From Verrucomicrobiaceae bacterium UBA2429 (GTDB taxonomy: Bacteria > Verrucomicrobiota > Verrucomicrobiia > Verrucomicrobiales > Verrucomicrobiaceae), in the NCBI GenBank assembly GCA_002343505.1, contig DDQZ01000079.1:43666-101510 (forward strand): DNA of 57,845 nt, read 5' to 3'. Positions 19,322-27,415 of this stretch are shown piece after piece. The translations under genes were made by a program, and so were the position numbers. The notes under the pieces are model-generated. The model had not been told where the DNA came from and made no database searches. It saw nothing but the letters and a program-made list of their open reading frames with translations. The stretch's first letter is position 1. Each line of letters opens with the position of its first letter.

Positions 19322-19513
19322 ATGTCTTTAAAGCTCGGCGGCAAGGTGAGCACTGACGGCAAGCTCGTCATTGACGGCACCACCCGGATCAGCGGCACCT
19401 GGCCGGTTGACCTGGGCATCTTCAGCGGCAGCAACGGCTGGAACGCCTTCAAATTCGACGGCTCCTCCGGCTACTCCTTCCCCAGCGCCCCGCCCAAGTC
19501 GCCGCTGTGGTGA
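19322..19513 (+). pseudogene. Orphan C-terminal fragment, unknown
   Basis: An open stretch reading LGGKVSTDGKLVIDGTTRIS...FSGSNGWNAFKFDGSSGYSF, ending in PPKSPLW. It looks like the 3' end of a beta-rich secreted protein cut off by the adjacent transposase relic. No start codon belongs to it. Together with the relic it fills 19001-19574, which holds no intact gene. Confidence 0.35.
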
Positions 19514-19574
19514 TGGCAGAGGCTGCAAGGTTTTGTCTTTCGAATCCCCTCGAAGCAGGATATTCATTTTTGAA

Positions 19575-20171
19575 ATGCACCGCGTCACACTTCCATTGGT
19601 CATTCTTTTGGCATCCTGCTCCTCGTCAGAGCAGGACCGGGCGTCGAAGCGCGAGGCCACGCCGCTCATGTCCCAGAATATGGAGCAGCGGTTCGCCGCC
19701 AGCCGCAAACGCATGGCTGATCCCAACGACCGCAGCCGCTTTGATCCCGGCGTGCAGTCCACCCTGGCGCGCAACAAAGGCTCCGGTTCGCGCATCACCT
19801 CGCAGTCCTACAAGCCGGGCGCTTTCAAAGGCTCCAAAAGCTACAGCGTCACGCCCGGCCACAAGACCACGGACTACTCCGGCAAAGACAAGCGGAGCGG
19901 CATGAGCGGGCAGTCCTTCGCCCGGCGGGACCAGGTGGCGAGCGAGTCGGATGCTGCTTTCGCCGCGGGCGAGAGCCGCCTGGCAAGCAAGACCGCGCGC
20001 CAGGCCGGCCAGACCTTTCGCGATGCCGGGGACACATTTGGCACAAGCGCGAACCGCGACGTTTTGCGCAGCCAGGAAAAAAACAACCGGCCCGTCTTCA
20101 TCGAGCTTGAGGAAAACCGGCGCAACCCAGCCTACAGCGAGGAGCAAGTCCGCCGGCTGCTGGGCAGGTGA
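19575..20171 (+). CDS. Small lipoprotein, unknown function
   Basis: A 198-aa protein starting at MHRVTLPLVILLASC, a type II signal peptide with lipobox LLASC and a Ser-rich tether. The mature part is hydrophilic and low in complexity (many Ser, Gly, Lys, Arg), with runs such as SGSRITSQSYKPG and the C-terminal PAYSEEQVRRLLGR. No domain is recognised. It is intact although it lies between decayed elements on both sides. Confidence 0.7.
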   Translation: MHRVTLPLVILLASCSSSEQDRASKREATPLMSQNMEQRFAASRKRMADPNDRSRFDPGVQSTLARNKGSGSRITSQSYKPGAFKGSKSYSVTPGHKTTDYSGKDKRSGMSGQSFARRDQVASESDAAFAAGESRLASKTARQAGQTFRDAGDTFGTSANRDVLRSQEKNNRPVFIELEENRRNPAYSEEQVRRLLGR

Positions 20172-20402
20172 GACGTCCTTGGGGAGGCGCTTTCCATCAC
20201 CTCAGGCCGCCACAACGACGCCAGCGAGGTCGTCCGTGCCGCGCTGCGCAAAGTCCAGGAGAGCAAGGGCGAAAGCTTCCCGCCCGGTTCGCTTGCCCAG
20301 CTCCACATCACCGAGAGCATCCGCACGGAAGGCAAACTCGCCCGCAAAAGCGCATCCCCAGTCCCGATGAGGTATGAAGCCCTGTGTCATCTGCACTTAT
20401 GA
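20172..20402 (+). pseudogene. ParD/CopG-like antitoxin relic
   Basis: The frame beginning right after the lipoprotein stop reads DVLGEALSITSGRHNDASEVV, then RAALRKVQESKG. SGR-x-N-x-ASEVVR-x-x-LR is the ribbon-helix-helix signature of ParD-type antitoxins. There is no start codon and the N-terminal strand is missing. Its end overlaps the toxin relic by 29 bp, as expected of a toxin-antitoxin operon. Confidence 0.55.
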
Positions 20403-20683
20403 TTTTGAGGGGGCGGACGCGCATCCGGCGGTGATAGTTTCTCATCCGGACCGCGTCGCCAAAGCTGAGTGGGTGAACGTGCTGCTTTGCACCACTCAAC
20501 GGGCCAATCGTCCGCCCAAAGAAACCGAAGTCCGCCTCAACGGCGCGATGGCCTCTGGCTCGTTGAGAAATCCAAACTCGAGGGAAAGCGAGCACCGTTG
20601 CCCAAGTCCGCCACCGCCAGATTTTGGACAAGATCGTGCGTGTCACGGAGATCTCCACGGGCAGGCAGTTGAACCTTCTTGAG
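20374..20683 (+). pseudogene. PemK/MazF-like toxin relic, frameshifted
   Basis: Starts MKPCVICTYDFEGADAHPAV and VIVSHPDRVAKAEWVNVLLC, resembling the N-terminal half of PemK/MazF-like endoribonuclease toxins (HPAVIVS, then VLLCTTQ). After about 58 codons the similarity moves to a second frame (DGLWLVEKSKLEGKR) and then a third (VRHRQILDKIVRVTEISTG). At least two frameshifts and a small deletion have therefore killed the gene. The family call rests on motif memory and the adjacent antitoxin-like relic. Confidence 0.5.
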
Positions 20684-20694
20684 AGCCACACGCA

Positions 20695-21075
20695 TTCCGC
20701 AGCGATGGCCGCGTGCTCGCCAGCGCTGGCGCGGAAGGCACCTTGGTGACCCGGGACATGATCATCGGCGAGAGGAAGCGAAAGATCGAAGGCTGGGCCA
20801 AGGAGGTCACCTCGCTGCAATTCATCGGCGCGACGAATCAGATCATCACCTCCGCCGGCGACAACCGCGTCCGCATCGTGAACGACGAAGGCAACGAGAT
20901 CCGCAACCTCCCCGACCTCCCCGACTACATGCAGGCCGCCGTCAGCACGCCGAACGGCACGACCCTCGTCGCCGGCGGCGAGGACAGCCTGCTGCGGATC
21001 TGGGACAGCACCGGCAAGCGCTGGCTTCGTTTGGTGCGAAGTAAGGCGCACGCAGGGAAAAACCGGCGCGTTTGA
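20695..21075 (+). pseudogene. 3' fragment of a WD40-repeat gene
   Basis: From FRSDGRVLASAGAEGTLV the frame encodes two to three WD40 blades (VTSLQFIGATNQIITSAGDN, GTTLVAGGEDSLLRIWDSTG), typical of the end of Planctomycete/Verrucomicrobia WD40 proteins found beside DUF1501 genes. The 5' part is gone, abutting the toxin relic with no gap, and the last ~18 residues look non-native. It sits 18 bp upstream of the DUF1501 gene. Confidence 0.6.
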
Positions 21076-21093
21076 GACCGTAGGTTAGAGCGA

Positions 21094-22518
21094 ATGTCCT
21101 CCATCATCCAGCCCCCGTCTCTCGTGCGTTGCGCAGGTCCGCTGACGCGCCGCAGCTTCATGCAGTTCGGCCTTTCCGGCATGGCGACGCTGAGCTGGCC
21201 CGGACTGCTCAAACTGCGCGCCGAAAACGCCGCCAAGCCGGTGAGCGAGCGCAAATCCATCATCATGGTCTGGCTGCCGGGCGGACAGTCGCACATTGAC
21301 ACCTACGACCCGAAGCCGGACGCCAGCAGCGAGTATCGCGGCCCCTTCAAAACGATCAGCACCAAGGTGCCCGGCACCATCTTCACCGAGCTGCTGCCGA
21401 TGAACGCGAAGATCGCGGACAAGTTCACCATCGTGCGCTCGATGAACCAATCCGCGGGCGGTCATCCTGCCGGGACGATGCAGATGTTCTCCGGCGACAA
21501 GGACACACGCGACAAGCCGAAGCCTCGTCTGCCCGACTGGATGTCCGTGGCGCATTACCTGCGTGCCAAAGAAGGCGGACGCGCCAATCCGCTGCCGAAC
21601 TACATCGGCGTGCCCGCCGCCTCGCCGGAATACTCGAGCCCGGCTTATCTCGGCGACGCATATGCGCCGTTCGCGGTCAGCGATGATCCGAATCGTCCGA
21701 ACTTCCAGGTGCCCAACATCGGACTCGATGACGAAGCCGAAACCCGCCGTCTGAGCGACCGCCTCGCGCTGCGCCGCAGCCTCGACAAGATGGAGCGTGC
21801 GTTTGACCGCGAAGGTGAACTCGACGCTCTGGATGAATTCGAAGCCCAGGCCGCCACGCTGCTTACGAATCCGAAGACGCGTGATGCCTTTGACCTCAGC
21901 AAAGAAGATCCGGCCACGCGTGACCGCTACGGCCGCAATCGTTGGGGCCAGCAACTCCTGCTCGCCCGCCGTCTCGTCGAGGCCGGCGTCGAAATCGTCA
22001 CCAGCAGCCTCAGCGGTCCGCTATGCGGCCGTGTGAACAATTGGGACGACCACGCGGTGAACCAGCATCAGTTCGAGGCGCTTCGTTTCCGCATGCCGAC
22101 CTACGACCGCTGCGTGTCCGCGCTCATCGAGGACATTTATGCGCGCGGCCTCGACAAAAAAGTGCTCGTCGTCGTCACCGGCGAGTTCGGCCGCACGCCG
22201 AAGATCAGCTTCGACCGCAGCACCGGCGCGGGCGATGCCAGCGGCCCCACGGGCACCCTGCAGCCCGGTCGCGACCACTGGCCGCGCGCCTTCACCAATG
22301 TGTGGGCCGGCGGCGGCATCCAGACCGGCGGGGTCATCGGTGCCAGCGACAAACGCGGCGAAGATGTCGTCGAACGCCCGTGCAACGCCGCAGACTTCCT
22401 CGCGACGATTTACCACCACCTCGGCATCGACTACCAAAAAGTCACCCTCAACGACCTCAATGGCCGTCCGGTACACATCGTGGAGAATGGCCGGGCGATA
22501 CCTGAGTTGATCGCATAG
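21094..22518 (+). CDS. DUF1501 domain protein, Tat-exported
   Basis: 474 aa. A twin-arginine-type leader (LTRRSFMQFGLSGMATLSWP) is followed by the DUF1501 signatures IIMVWLPGGQSHIDTYDPKP, IVRSMNQSAGGHPAGT and VVVTGEFGRTPKI. DUF1501 belongs to the alkaline-phosphatase/sulfatase-like superfamily and is exported; its substrate is unknown. It is usually encoded beside DUF1549/DUF1553 cytochrome-type or WD40 proteins. Here only a WD40 stump remains upstream, so this is probably the surviving half of a damaged operon. The frame is intact. Confidence 0.9.
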   Translation: MSSIIQPPSLVRCAGPLTRRSFMQFGLSGMATLSWPGLLKLRAENAAKPVSERKSIIMVWLPGGQSHIDTYDPKPDASSEYRGPFKTISTKVPGTIFTELLPMNAKIADKFTIVRSMNQSAGGHPAGTMQMFSGDKDTRDKPKPRLPDWMSVAHYLRAKEGGRANPLPNYIGVPAASPEYSSPAYLGDAYAPFAVSDDPNRPNFQVPNIGLDDEAETRRLSDRLALRRSLDKMERAFDREGELDALDEFEAQAATLLTNPKTRDAFDLSKEDPATRDRYGRNRWGQQLLLARRLVEAGVEIVTSSLSGPLCGRVNNWDDHAVNQHQFEALRFRMPTYDRCVSALIEDIYARGLDKKVLVVVTGEFGRTPKISFDRSTGAGDASGPTGTLQPGRDHWPRAFTNVWAGGGIQTGGVIGASDKRGEDVVERPCNAADFLATIYHHLGIDYQKVTLNDLNGRPVHIVENGRAIPELIA

Positions 22519-22628
22519 CAGGAGGCCGCCGCTTTCAGTTCGATCTCCCGGCCTTTTGACCACGGCAGGCATCCGTGCTGGACAGGAGCGGGTGCGTTGT
22601 GTCGTTTAATGTCTCCGCATTTCCCGCC

Positions 22629-23942
22629 ATGACCTCCCGCCGCGCCTTCCTCACATCCGCCACCGCCGCATCACTCGCCATGTCACGCCTGCCCGTCATC
22701 GGTGCGACAGGGAAAAAATACCGTGTGGCCCTGATCGGTTCGGGATGGTGGGGCATGAATCTGCTGCGCGAGGCGATGGCATCGGGGCGGGTGAAGGTGA
22801 CCGCGTTGTGCGATGTGGACGCCAACGTCCTGGAGAACAGCATCGAGGATGTGAAGTCCGAAAGCGGCGACGAACCGAAAGGCTACAAGGACTACCGCGA
22901 ATTGCTCGCCGGGGCGAAGCCGGAGATCGTCATCATCGCCACACCGGACCACTGGCACGCGCTTCAGACCATCGCCGCATGCCAGGCTGGCGCGCATGTG
23001 CTGGTGGAGAAGCCCACGGGCCACACGGTGAATGAAAGCCGCGCCATGGTGAAAGCCGCGCGCGATGCCGGTGTGGTGGTCCAGGTGGGGCTGCACCGGC
23101 GCATCGGTCCGCATCATGTGGAAGCGATGAATTTTCTACGGTCAGGGAAAGCCGGCAAAATCGGCATGGTCCGCCTCTTTGTGGCTGGCCGTGGCGGTGT
23201 TGAGACACCGAAGCCGAACAGCCGCGCGCCGGATCACATGGACTGGGACATGTGGTGCGGACCGGCGCCCGTGCGGCCGTTCAACACCAAGCTGCATCCC
23301 GGCGGCTGGCGAAACTTTCTGGACTACGCCAACGGCACCATGGGTGACTGGGGCGTGCATTGGCTGGACCAGGTGCTGTGGTGGAGCGGTGAAAAGGGGC
23401 CAAAGAAAGTTTTCTGCACAGGCGGGCGGCCCATCGCAGGGGCGCCCGTGCTCAACGACCAGGAGCAGACAACCGACGCGCCCGACCACCAGGTGGCCAC
23501 TTTTGAATTCGAGCAGTTCACCGCCGTCTGGGAGCACCGCAAGTTCTCCGACAACAACAACGAGAAGCACAAGATCGGCGCCTTTTTCTACGGCGAGAAC
23601 GGCGTGCTGCACATCGGCTGGCGGGACGGCTGGACCTATTACCCGGCGGACGCCAAAAAAGCCGTCGAGCACGGCGACCACCAGCTTCAGGAGCCGGACG
23701 GCCATAATATCGCCCTGCTCTGGGCCGACCTGCTGGACGCCATCGAAAACAAGCGCGCGCCCGTCGCCGACATTGAGAGCGCGCACCGCTCAAGCTGCCT
23801 GCCCATGCTCGGCATGCTCTCCTGGAAGGCGGGTCGCAGCATCCAGTGGGACGCTGAGAAGCAGCGGATCATCGGCGACGCGGAAGCCTCCAGACTGCTC
23901 AGCCGCGAGTACCGCGCGCCCTGGCAGTATCCGCAAGTTTGA
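22629..23942 (+). CDS. Gfo/Idh/MocA family oxidoreductase, exported
   Basis: Start at MTSRRAFLTSATAASLAMSR, a Tat-like leader (437 aa); the longer frame upstream adds nothing recognisable. The Rossmann nucleotide motif is GSGWWG, the catalytic-lobe signature is LVEKPTGH, and NGTMGDWGVHWLDQVLWW belongs to the C-terminal Gfo/Idh/MocA fold. These enzymes oxidise or reduce sugars and related polyols with NAD(P); exported versions are numerous in Verrucomicrobia and linked to polysaccharide use. Its TGA is immediately followed by the TCA (stop) of the convergent lipoprotein gene, with no base between. Confidence 0.9.
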   Translation: MTSRRAFLTSATAASLAMSRLPVIGATGKKYRVALIGSGWWGMNLLREAMASGRVKVTALCDVDANVLENSIEDVKSESGDEPKGYKDYRELLAGAKPEIVIIATPDHWHALQTIAACQAGAHVLVEKPTGHTVNESRAMVKAARDAGVVVQVGLHRRIGPHHVEAMNFLRSGKAGKIGMVRLFVAGRGGVETPKPNSRAPDHMDWDMWCGPAPVRPFNTKLHPGGWRNFLDYANGTMGDWGVHWLDQVLWWSGEKGPKKVFCTGGRPIAGAPVLNDQEQTTDAPDHQVATFEFEQFTAVWEHRKFSDNNNEKHKIGAFFYGENGVLHIGWRDGWTYYPADAKKAVEHGDHQLQEPDGHNIALLWADLLDAIENKRAPVADIESAHRSSCLPMLGMLSWKAGRSIQWDAEKQRIIGDAEASRLLSREYRAPWQYPQV

Positions 23943-24566
23943 TCACAACATTCCCGGCTCGTAGCCGCTCCGGCCGGGCCAGTCCTGGATCCTTCCCTCG
24001 GCGCGGTTGCGGATCACCGGGTCGTCCAAGGCGCGGTCCACAGCGTCCTGAAGCGCGCCGGACACCAGGTCGCGCAGCAAGGGCACCGGCGAGCCGCTGC
24101 CAGGGATGTAAGCCGGCCCCTGGCGCTCGCCTTTGAAGACACTGGTGTGCAGCACCTGGCCTGTGGCGGCATCCAGCAGCATGACCCTCACCCTGGCGTA
24201 GCCGTATGGACGCACCAGCATCTGGCAGTAAAGGTCGAGCACCTCGCCGGTGACGATGAAGCGCGCGCCGCCCGGCTGGGAGAGCATGCCGCGCGCGTCG
24301 AGTCCGTGGGCGAAAGCGTTCGTGACAATCTGGTGCGCGGGCACGCGGGTGCGCACATGCTCGACAGGCGTGCCGAGCTGCGTCCTCACCGTGCCCAGCT
24401 CATGCGTTCCCACGCCGCGGCGGTCGCCAAAATCACGGACGGAAAAATCCGGACGGCCCGGCCTGATCTGGCCTGTGGACGGCACATAATCCAGGCTCAC
24501 CTCCGAGGTCGTCGCGCAGGAGGAAAGCACCAGCGCCGCGAGAAATGAAATACTCAATAGCTTCAT
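23943..24566 (-). CDS. Lipoprotein, YajG-like, unknown function
   Basis: 207 aa from MKLLSISFLAALVLSSCATT, with lipobox LSSC. The mature region carries RFIVTGEVLDLYCQMLVRPY and RVRVMLLDAATGQVLHTSVF, the beta-strand pattern of outer-membrane lipoproteins that resemble YajG/LpoB-type domains. An N-terminal extension of the frame is rejected in favour of the lipobox start. It converges with the oxidoreductase gene, stop codon against stop codon. Confidence 0.7.
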   Translation of the reverse strand: MKLLSISFLAALVLSSCATTSEVSLDYVPSTGQIRPGRPDFSVRDFGDRRGVGTHELGTVRTQLGTPVEHVRTRVPAHQIVTNAFAHGLDARGMLSQPGGARFIVTGEVLDLYCQMLVRPYGYARVRVMLLDAATGQVLHTSVFKGERQGPAYIPGSGSPVPLLRDLVSGALQDAVDRALDDPVIRNRAEGRIQDWPGRSGYEPGML

Positions 24567-24635
24567 GCAGGCGCGATGAATAAGCCGTGATGCGGAATGT
24601 TCAAGACGGCATCCACGCCGGGAGCGGAGACAAAA

Positions 24636-24710
24636 CAACCCTGTCGGGCCATGGCGCTCAGGAAAAAAACCCCCAAAACCTGAAGCCAAGAGAATTGCCC
24701 GACAGGGTTG
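24636..24710. repeat. Long inverted repeat / hairpin upstream of the L,D-transpeptidase gene
   Basis: Perfect 14-bp arms CAACCCTGTCGGGC (24636-24649) and GCCCGACAGGGTTG (24697-24710) enclose 47 nt. A second, imperfect pairing (CAGG with CCTG) lies inside the loop around an A-rich/C-rich centre. It is followed at once by an AT-rich stretch (TATATT at 24721) and the transpeptidase start at 24748. It could be a structured leader or operator. Confidence 0.6.
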
Positions 24711-24747
24711 ATATTTGCGTTATATTTTACCCGCCAGTCGTGAGGCA

Positions 24748-25596
24748 ATGCGAAAAATGCAAACACCCAAAAAAAAATTTGTCCTGTGGATACCATGTGA
24801 TGACAAGAGCCATTCATCGTCAAGCGCGCACCGCCATGTCGGGCAGCCGGGACGGCTTTTCCGGCGGCTATTTTTCGTGTTAATTTCGATTTATTCGATT
24901 TCTCCGGGAATTAACGCGCAAATTCCCGCCAGCACCCGCCAGCTCATCGTGGCACGCGCCCCGGCATGGACCTCGCAGAAAGCGGCGCTGGAATTGTGGC
25001 AGCGCGAGTCCGCCCGCGCGCCCTGGCAAAAATCTTCCGCGCAGCCCGTCCAGGTGCTTCTGGGCCGCGCTGGAATGGCCTGGGGGCGCGGTGTCTTCAC
25101 TCCGCCGCGCAGCTCCACGCAGATGAAAGTCGAGAAGGACTGGCGGGCGCCAGCCGGCGTGTTCCAGCTTGGCTCATTGTTCGGTTACGCGGAGCGCCCG
25201 CCCTCTGGCGCTCGCTGGCCTTACATCCAGGTGGGGCCTTGGGACGCCTATGTGGATGATCCCTCCAATCCCTTTTACAACCAGCATGTGCGCGTGGACC
25301 CGCGCGCCGTGCCGCCCTGGTTCGAAAAGCAGCGCATGCGACTGGGCGACGCCGCATACAAATGGATGCTGGAAATCCGCCACAACCAGGGCCCGTGGAT
25401 GCAGCCCGGCGCGGGAAGCGCCATTTTTTTCCACGTCCGGCGCGGCCCGGACAAGCCCAGCGCCGGCTGCACCACCATGGCGCTTCCCGACCTTGAGAGA
25501 CTCGTCCGCTGGGTGGACCCGAAGGCCTGCCCGCATTATGTGCTGCTGCCGGAGACCGAATACGCCGCGCTGCGCAAAGCCTGGAGGCTGCCTTGA
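24748..25596 (+). CDS. L,D-transpeptidase (YkuD-like), secreted
   Basis: About 282 aa. It starts at one of two close ATGs (24748, 24757) before MRKMQTPKKK; a long N-region precedes a membrane-targeting segment FFVLISIYSISPGINAQ. The catalytic core is present near the C-terminus: His229 (IFFHVRRG), then SAGC with Cys241, the H...S-x-G-C pattern of the YkuD fold. Such enzymes form 3-3 cross-links in peptidoglycan or attach proteins to it, in the periplasm. A strong convergent terminator follows the stop. The 14-bp-arm hairpin upstream may regulate it. Confidence 0.8.
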   Translation: MRKMQTPKKKFVLWIPCDDKSHSSSSAHRHVGQPGRLFRRLFFVLISIYSISPGINAQIPASTRQLIVARAPAWTSQKAALELWQRESARAPWQKSSAQPVQVLLGRAGMAWGRGVFTPPRSSTQMKVEKDWRAPAGVFQLGSLFGYAERPPSGARWPYIQVGPWDAYVDDPSNPFYNQHVRVDPRAVPPWFEKQRMRLGDAAYKWMLEIRHNQGPWMQPGAGSAIFFHVRRGPDKPSAGCTTMALPDLERLVRWVDPKACPHYVLLPETEYAALRKAWRLP

Positions 25597-25615
25597 AATG
25601 GCTCTCCTCAAAACG

Positions 25616-25654
25616 ACAAAACCGCCCGATGGCGACACCACCGGGCGGTTTTGT
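25616..25654. terminator. Bidirectional intrinsic terminator
   Basis: Perfect 13-bp arms ACAAAACCGCCCG and CGGGCGGTTTTGT around a 13-nt loop. It gives a T-run after the stem on either strand. It lies between the convergent L,D-transpeptidase and small membrane-protein genes. Confidence 0.9.
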
Positions 25655-25671
25655 GAATGAAGCGCCAAAGA

Positions 25672-26061
25672 CTACTGCTGCGGAGCCGGCTGCTCCTGCT
25701 GGAGCTGCTGAGCTTTTTCCTGGGCCTCCTGCATGGCCTTTTGGAATTCGGGATTTGAGGCCATGACGCCAACCATGGCTGCCGAACTGACAAAGCTGAG
25801 CACGATGCTGGCCAGGATGGCGATGGTCCACCAGACCATGGTCTTTTTCAGGCCAAGCTCCGTGCTCTTCATCCAGCCCCAGATATAGGCGTAGATGCTG
25901 CACAAAATGCCGAGGATGCCGAGGCCGGCGCCCTCCTTCTTGAACAGGGCGATGAGCACCTTGATCCAGCAGACCAGGTTGATGATGAAGATGACGCCGA
26001 AGGCGGCCAAAGAGGCCAATCCGACGCCGGTGGCTGCTGCCGCAGTGGATGTGGGTTCCAT
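25672..26061 (-). CDS. Small membrane protein with Gln-rich tail
   Basis: 129 aa with three hydrophobic helices (FGVIFIINLVCWIKVLIALF, LGILGILCSIYAYIWGW, TMVWWTIAILASIVLSFV) and a charged, Gln-rich cytoplasmic-looking tail (EAQEKAQQLQQEQPAPQQ). No family is recognised. It is the last gene of a minus-strand operon with the DUF2752 gene (17 bp upstream) and the GYF/RDD gene, and ends at a strong terminator. Confidence 0.75.
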   Translation of the reverse strand: MEPTSTAAAATGVGLASLAAFGVIFIINLVCWIKVLIALFKKEGAGLGILGILCSIYAYIWGWMKSTELGLKKTMVWWTIAILASIVLSFVSSAAMVGVMASNPEFQKAMQEAQEKAQQLQQEQPAPQQ

Positions 26062-26078
26062 AGTTTTGAGTGGATGTG

Positions 26079-26582
26079 TTATTCAGTTTGATGACGAAGA
26101 CCGCCGCCACCCTGCATTTCTTGAATGAGAAAAAACAGGGATGGGCGGGACAACGGGGGCTGATACCAAAACCCCAAGACCCTCATCAAGCTAAAAATGA
26201 GCAGCACCGCCAAAAAAATCGCTGTCAGCCTGCTTTTCACCTCCCATGCCTCCACTTTCGCCGCCAGAGCGCCGGCCGATGCGCGCGGAAGCATGGCCCC
26301 GGCGGCGGCGAACAACCCGATGACGGCAAAGGCGAACGCGAAAGGATGAAACCGCCACGCCTCCGCCCATTCCCCCCGCAGCAGCGCGGAGGCGGCGCGT
26401 GTCATGCCGCAGCCCGGGCATGGCAGGCCGGTCACATCCGCAAACACGCAGGGCCAGAGCGGCAGGCCCAGCAAATAGCCGGCGCCGATCACAGCCAGCA
26501 TCAGCAGCAGCGCCCGGCACACCGCCCGCTGCCGGATGAGCATCGCCAGCCAGGGTCTGAGGAATGGCCGGATGAGGCGCAT
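26079..26582 (-). CDS. DUF2752 family membrane protein
   Basis: 167 aa from MRLIRPFLRPWLAM. The DUF2752 signature is TGLPCPGCGMTRAASALL, with its CPGC cysteine pair and TR, in front of a hydrophobic stretch FHPFAFAFAVIGLFAA; two further helices precede and follow. Function is unknown; the cysteines sit at the membrane face. It is the middle gene of a three-gene operon with 13-bp and 17-bp gaps. The last ~14 residues (QEMQGGGGLRHQTE) are an unusual tail. Confidence 0.85.
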   Translation of the reverse strand: MRLIRPFLRPWLAMLIRQRAVCRALLLMLAVIGAGYLLGLPLWPCVFADVTGLPCPGCGMTRAASALLRGEWAEAWRFHPFAFAFAVIGLFAAAGAMLPRASAGALAAKVEAWEVKSRLTAIFLAVLLIFSLMRVLGFWYQPPLSRPSLFFLIQEMQGGGGLRHQTE

Positions 26583-26595
26583 GAGCGGGCCAGCG

Positions 26596-27306
26596 TCACT
26601 TTTTCGGCGGCTGGCCTTCGATGACCTGGGTGCCCGCGATGAGGTCGTGAATGCAGCGGCGCTCCTCGCCAAAAATGAAGCAGATGTCCACAAGGCTGTA
26701 GATCGCTCCCAGGCAGGGCACGCCACCGATGAGACCGTTGACAAAAGCGCGCAGAAGAAACGCCTTCACAAAACCCGGCGGCTCCGCGTCGGGATGGGTG
26801 ACGATGCGGATGCCCAGCCACATCTTCCCCAGCGACTGGCCGCGTGTCGCCAGCAGGTAAATATTCACCCCGAGCAGACCGAGGCCGAAAACCACAAGGG
26901 CCGTGATGGCGGCAATGACGCCGGGGGTGAACTGAAGGTCCGGACTTTGCTCCTCGAACCCTCCCGCCTGAACGATCAAAAATAGATAGGGAACGCCGAG
27001 CAGGACCATGCTGATGAGCGTGTCGAGCATGGCCGCGCCGAAACGCAGCCCCAGGGAGGCGAGCTTGTATTCCGCCGGAGGGCCGGCTTTCAGATGGACC
27101 GCGGCGGGCGGCGCGTAGGGATTGTCGGTCACTGTCACCGCTCCGATGGCCGGGAGGCGCTGGCCGAGCTTTTCCCAGCCGTTCATGCCCTCAGTCCAGC
27201 AAAGGTCGCTCTCACGAAAACTCCCGGAGGCCAGTCCTGAGAGGACGTCCTGCTCCGAGTGGACTCCGATCTGCTGTCCGTCCCTGGCGATGTGGTATTG
27301 CGGCAT
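26596..27306 (-). CDS. GYF_2/RDD domain membrane protein
   Basis: 236 aa. Residues ~1-55 form a GYF_2-type domain (YHIARDGQQIGVHSEQDVLS, then FRESDLCWTEGMNGWEKL). After a Pro/Ala linker the RDD domain follows (LGLRFGAAMLDTLIS, then RGQSLGKMWLGIRIV, then CIHDLIAGTQVIE), with the Arg and Asp residues that name the family. It has four or so transmembrane helices. The domain pair is common in Verrucomicrobia and Planctomycetes; the role is unknown, perhaps transport or membrane sensing. It is first of a three-gene operon. Confidence 0.88.
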   Translation of the reverse strand: MPQYHIARDGQQIGVHSEQDVLSGLASGSFRESDLCWTEGMNGWEKLGQRLPAIGAVTVTDNPYAPPAAVHLKAGPPAEYKLASLGLRFGAAMLDTLISMVLLGVPYLFLIVQAGGFEEQSPDLQFTPGVIAAITALVVFGLGLLGVNIYLLATRGQSLGKMWLGIRIVTHPDAEPPGFVKAFLLRAFVNGLIGGVPCLGAIYSLVDICFIFGEERRCIHDLIAGTQVIEGQPPKK

Positions 27307-27415
27307 GGGCGGTTTTTAAAGGCACCGCGGCGCGCTTGTCCAGTCCCCATTTGCATGAAGACCGCCCCTCATGTCGCGCTTGACGCGGCGGGCAGGACCC
27401 CGACCATCGGCCTGC

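Noticed and set aside
23940..23945. Stop codons of convergent genes abutting as TGATCA
   Set aside because: Striking but simply tight packing of two convergent genes; no functional signal is implied.
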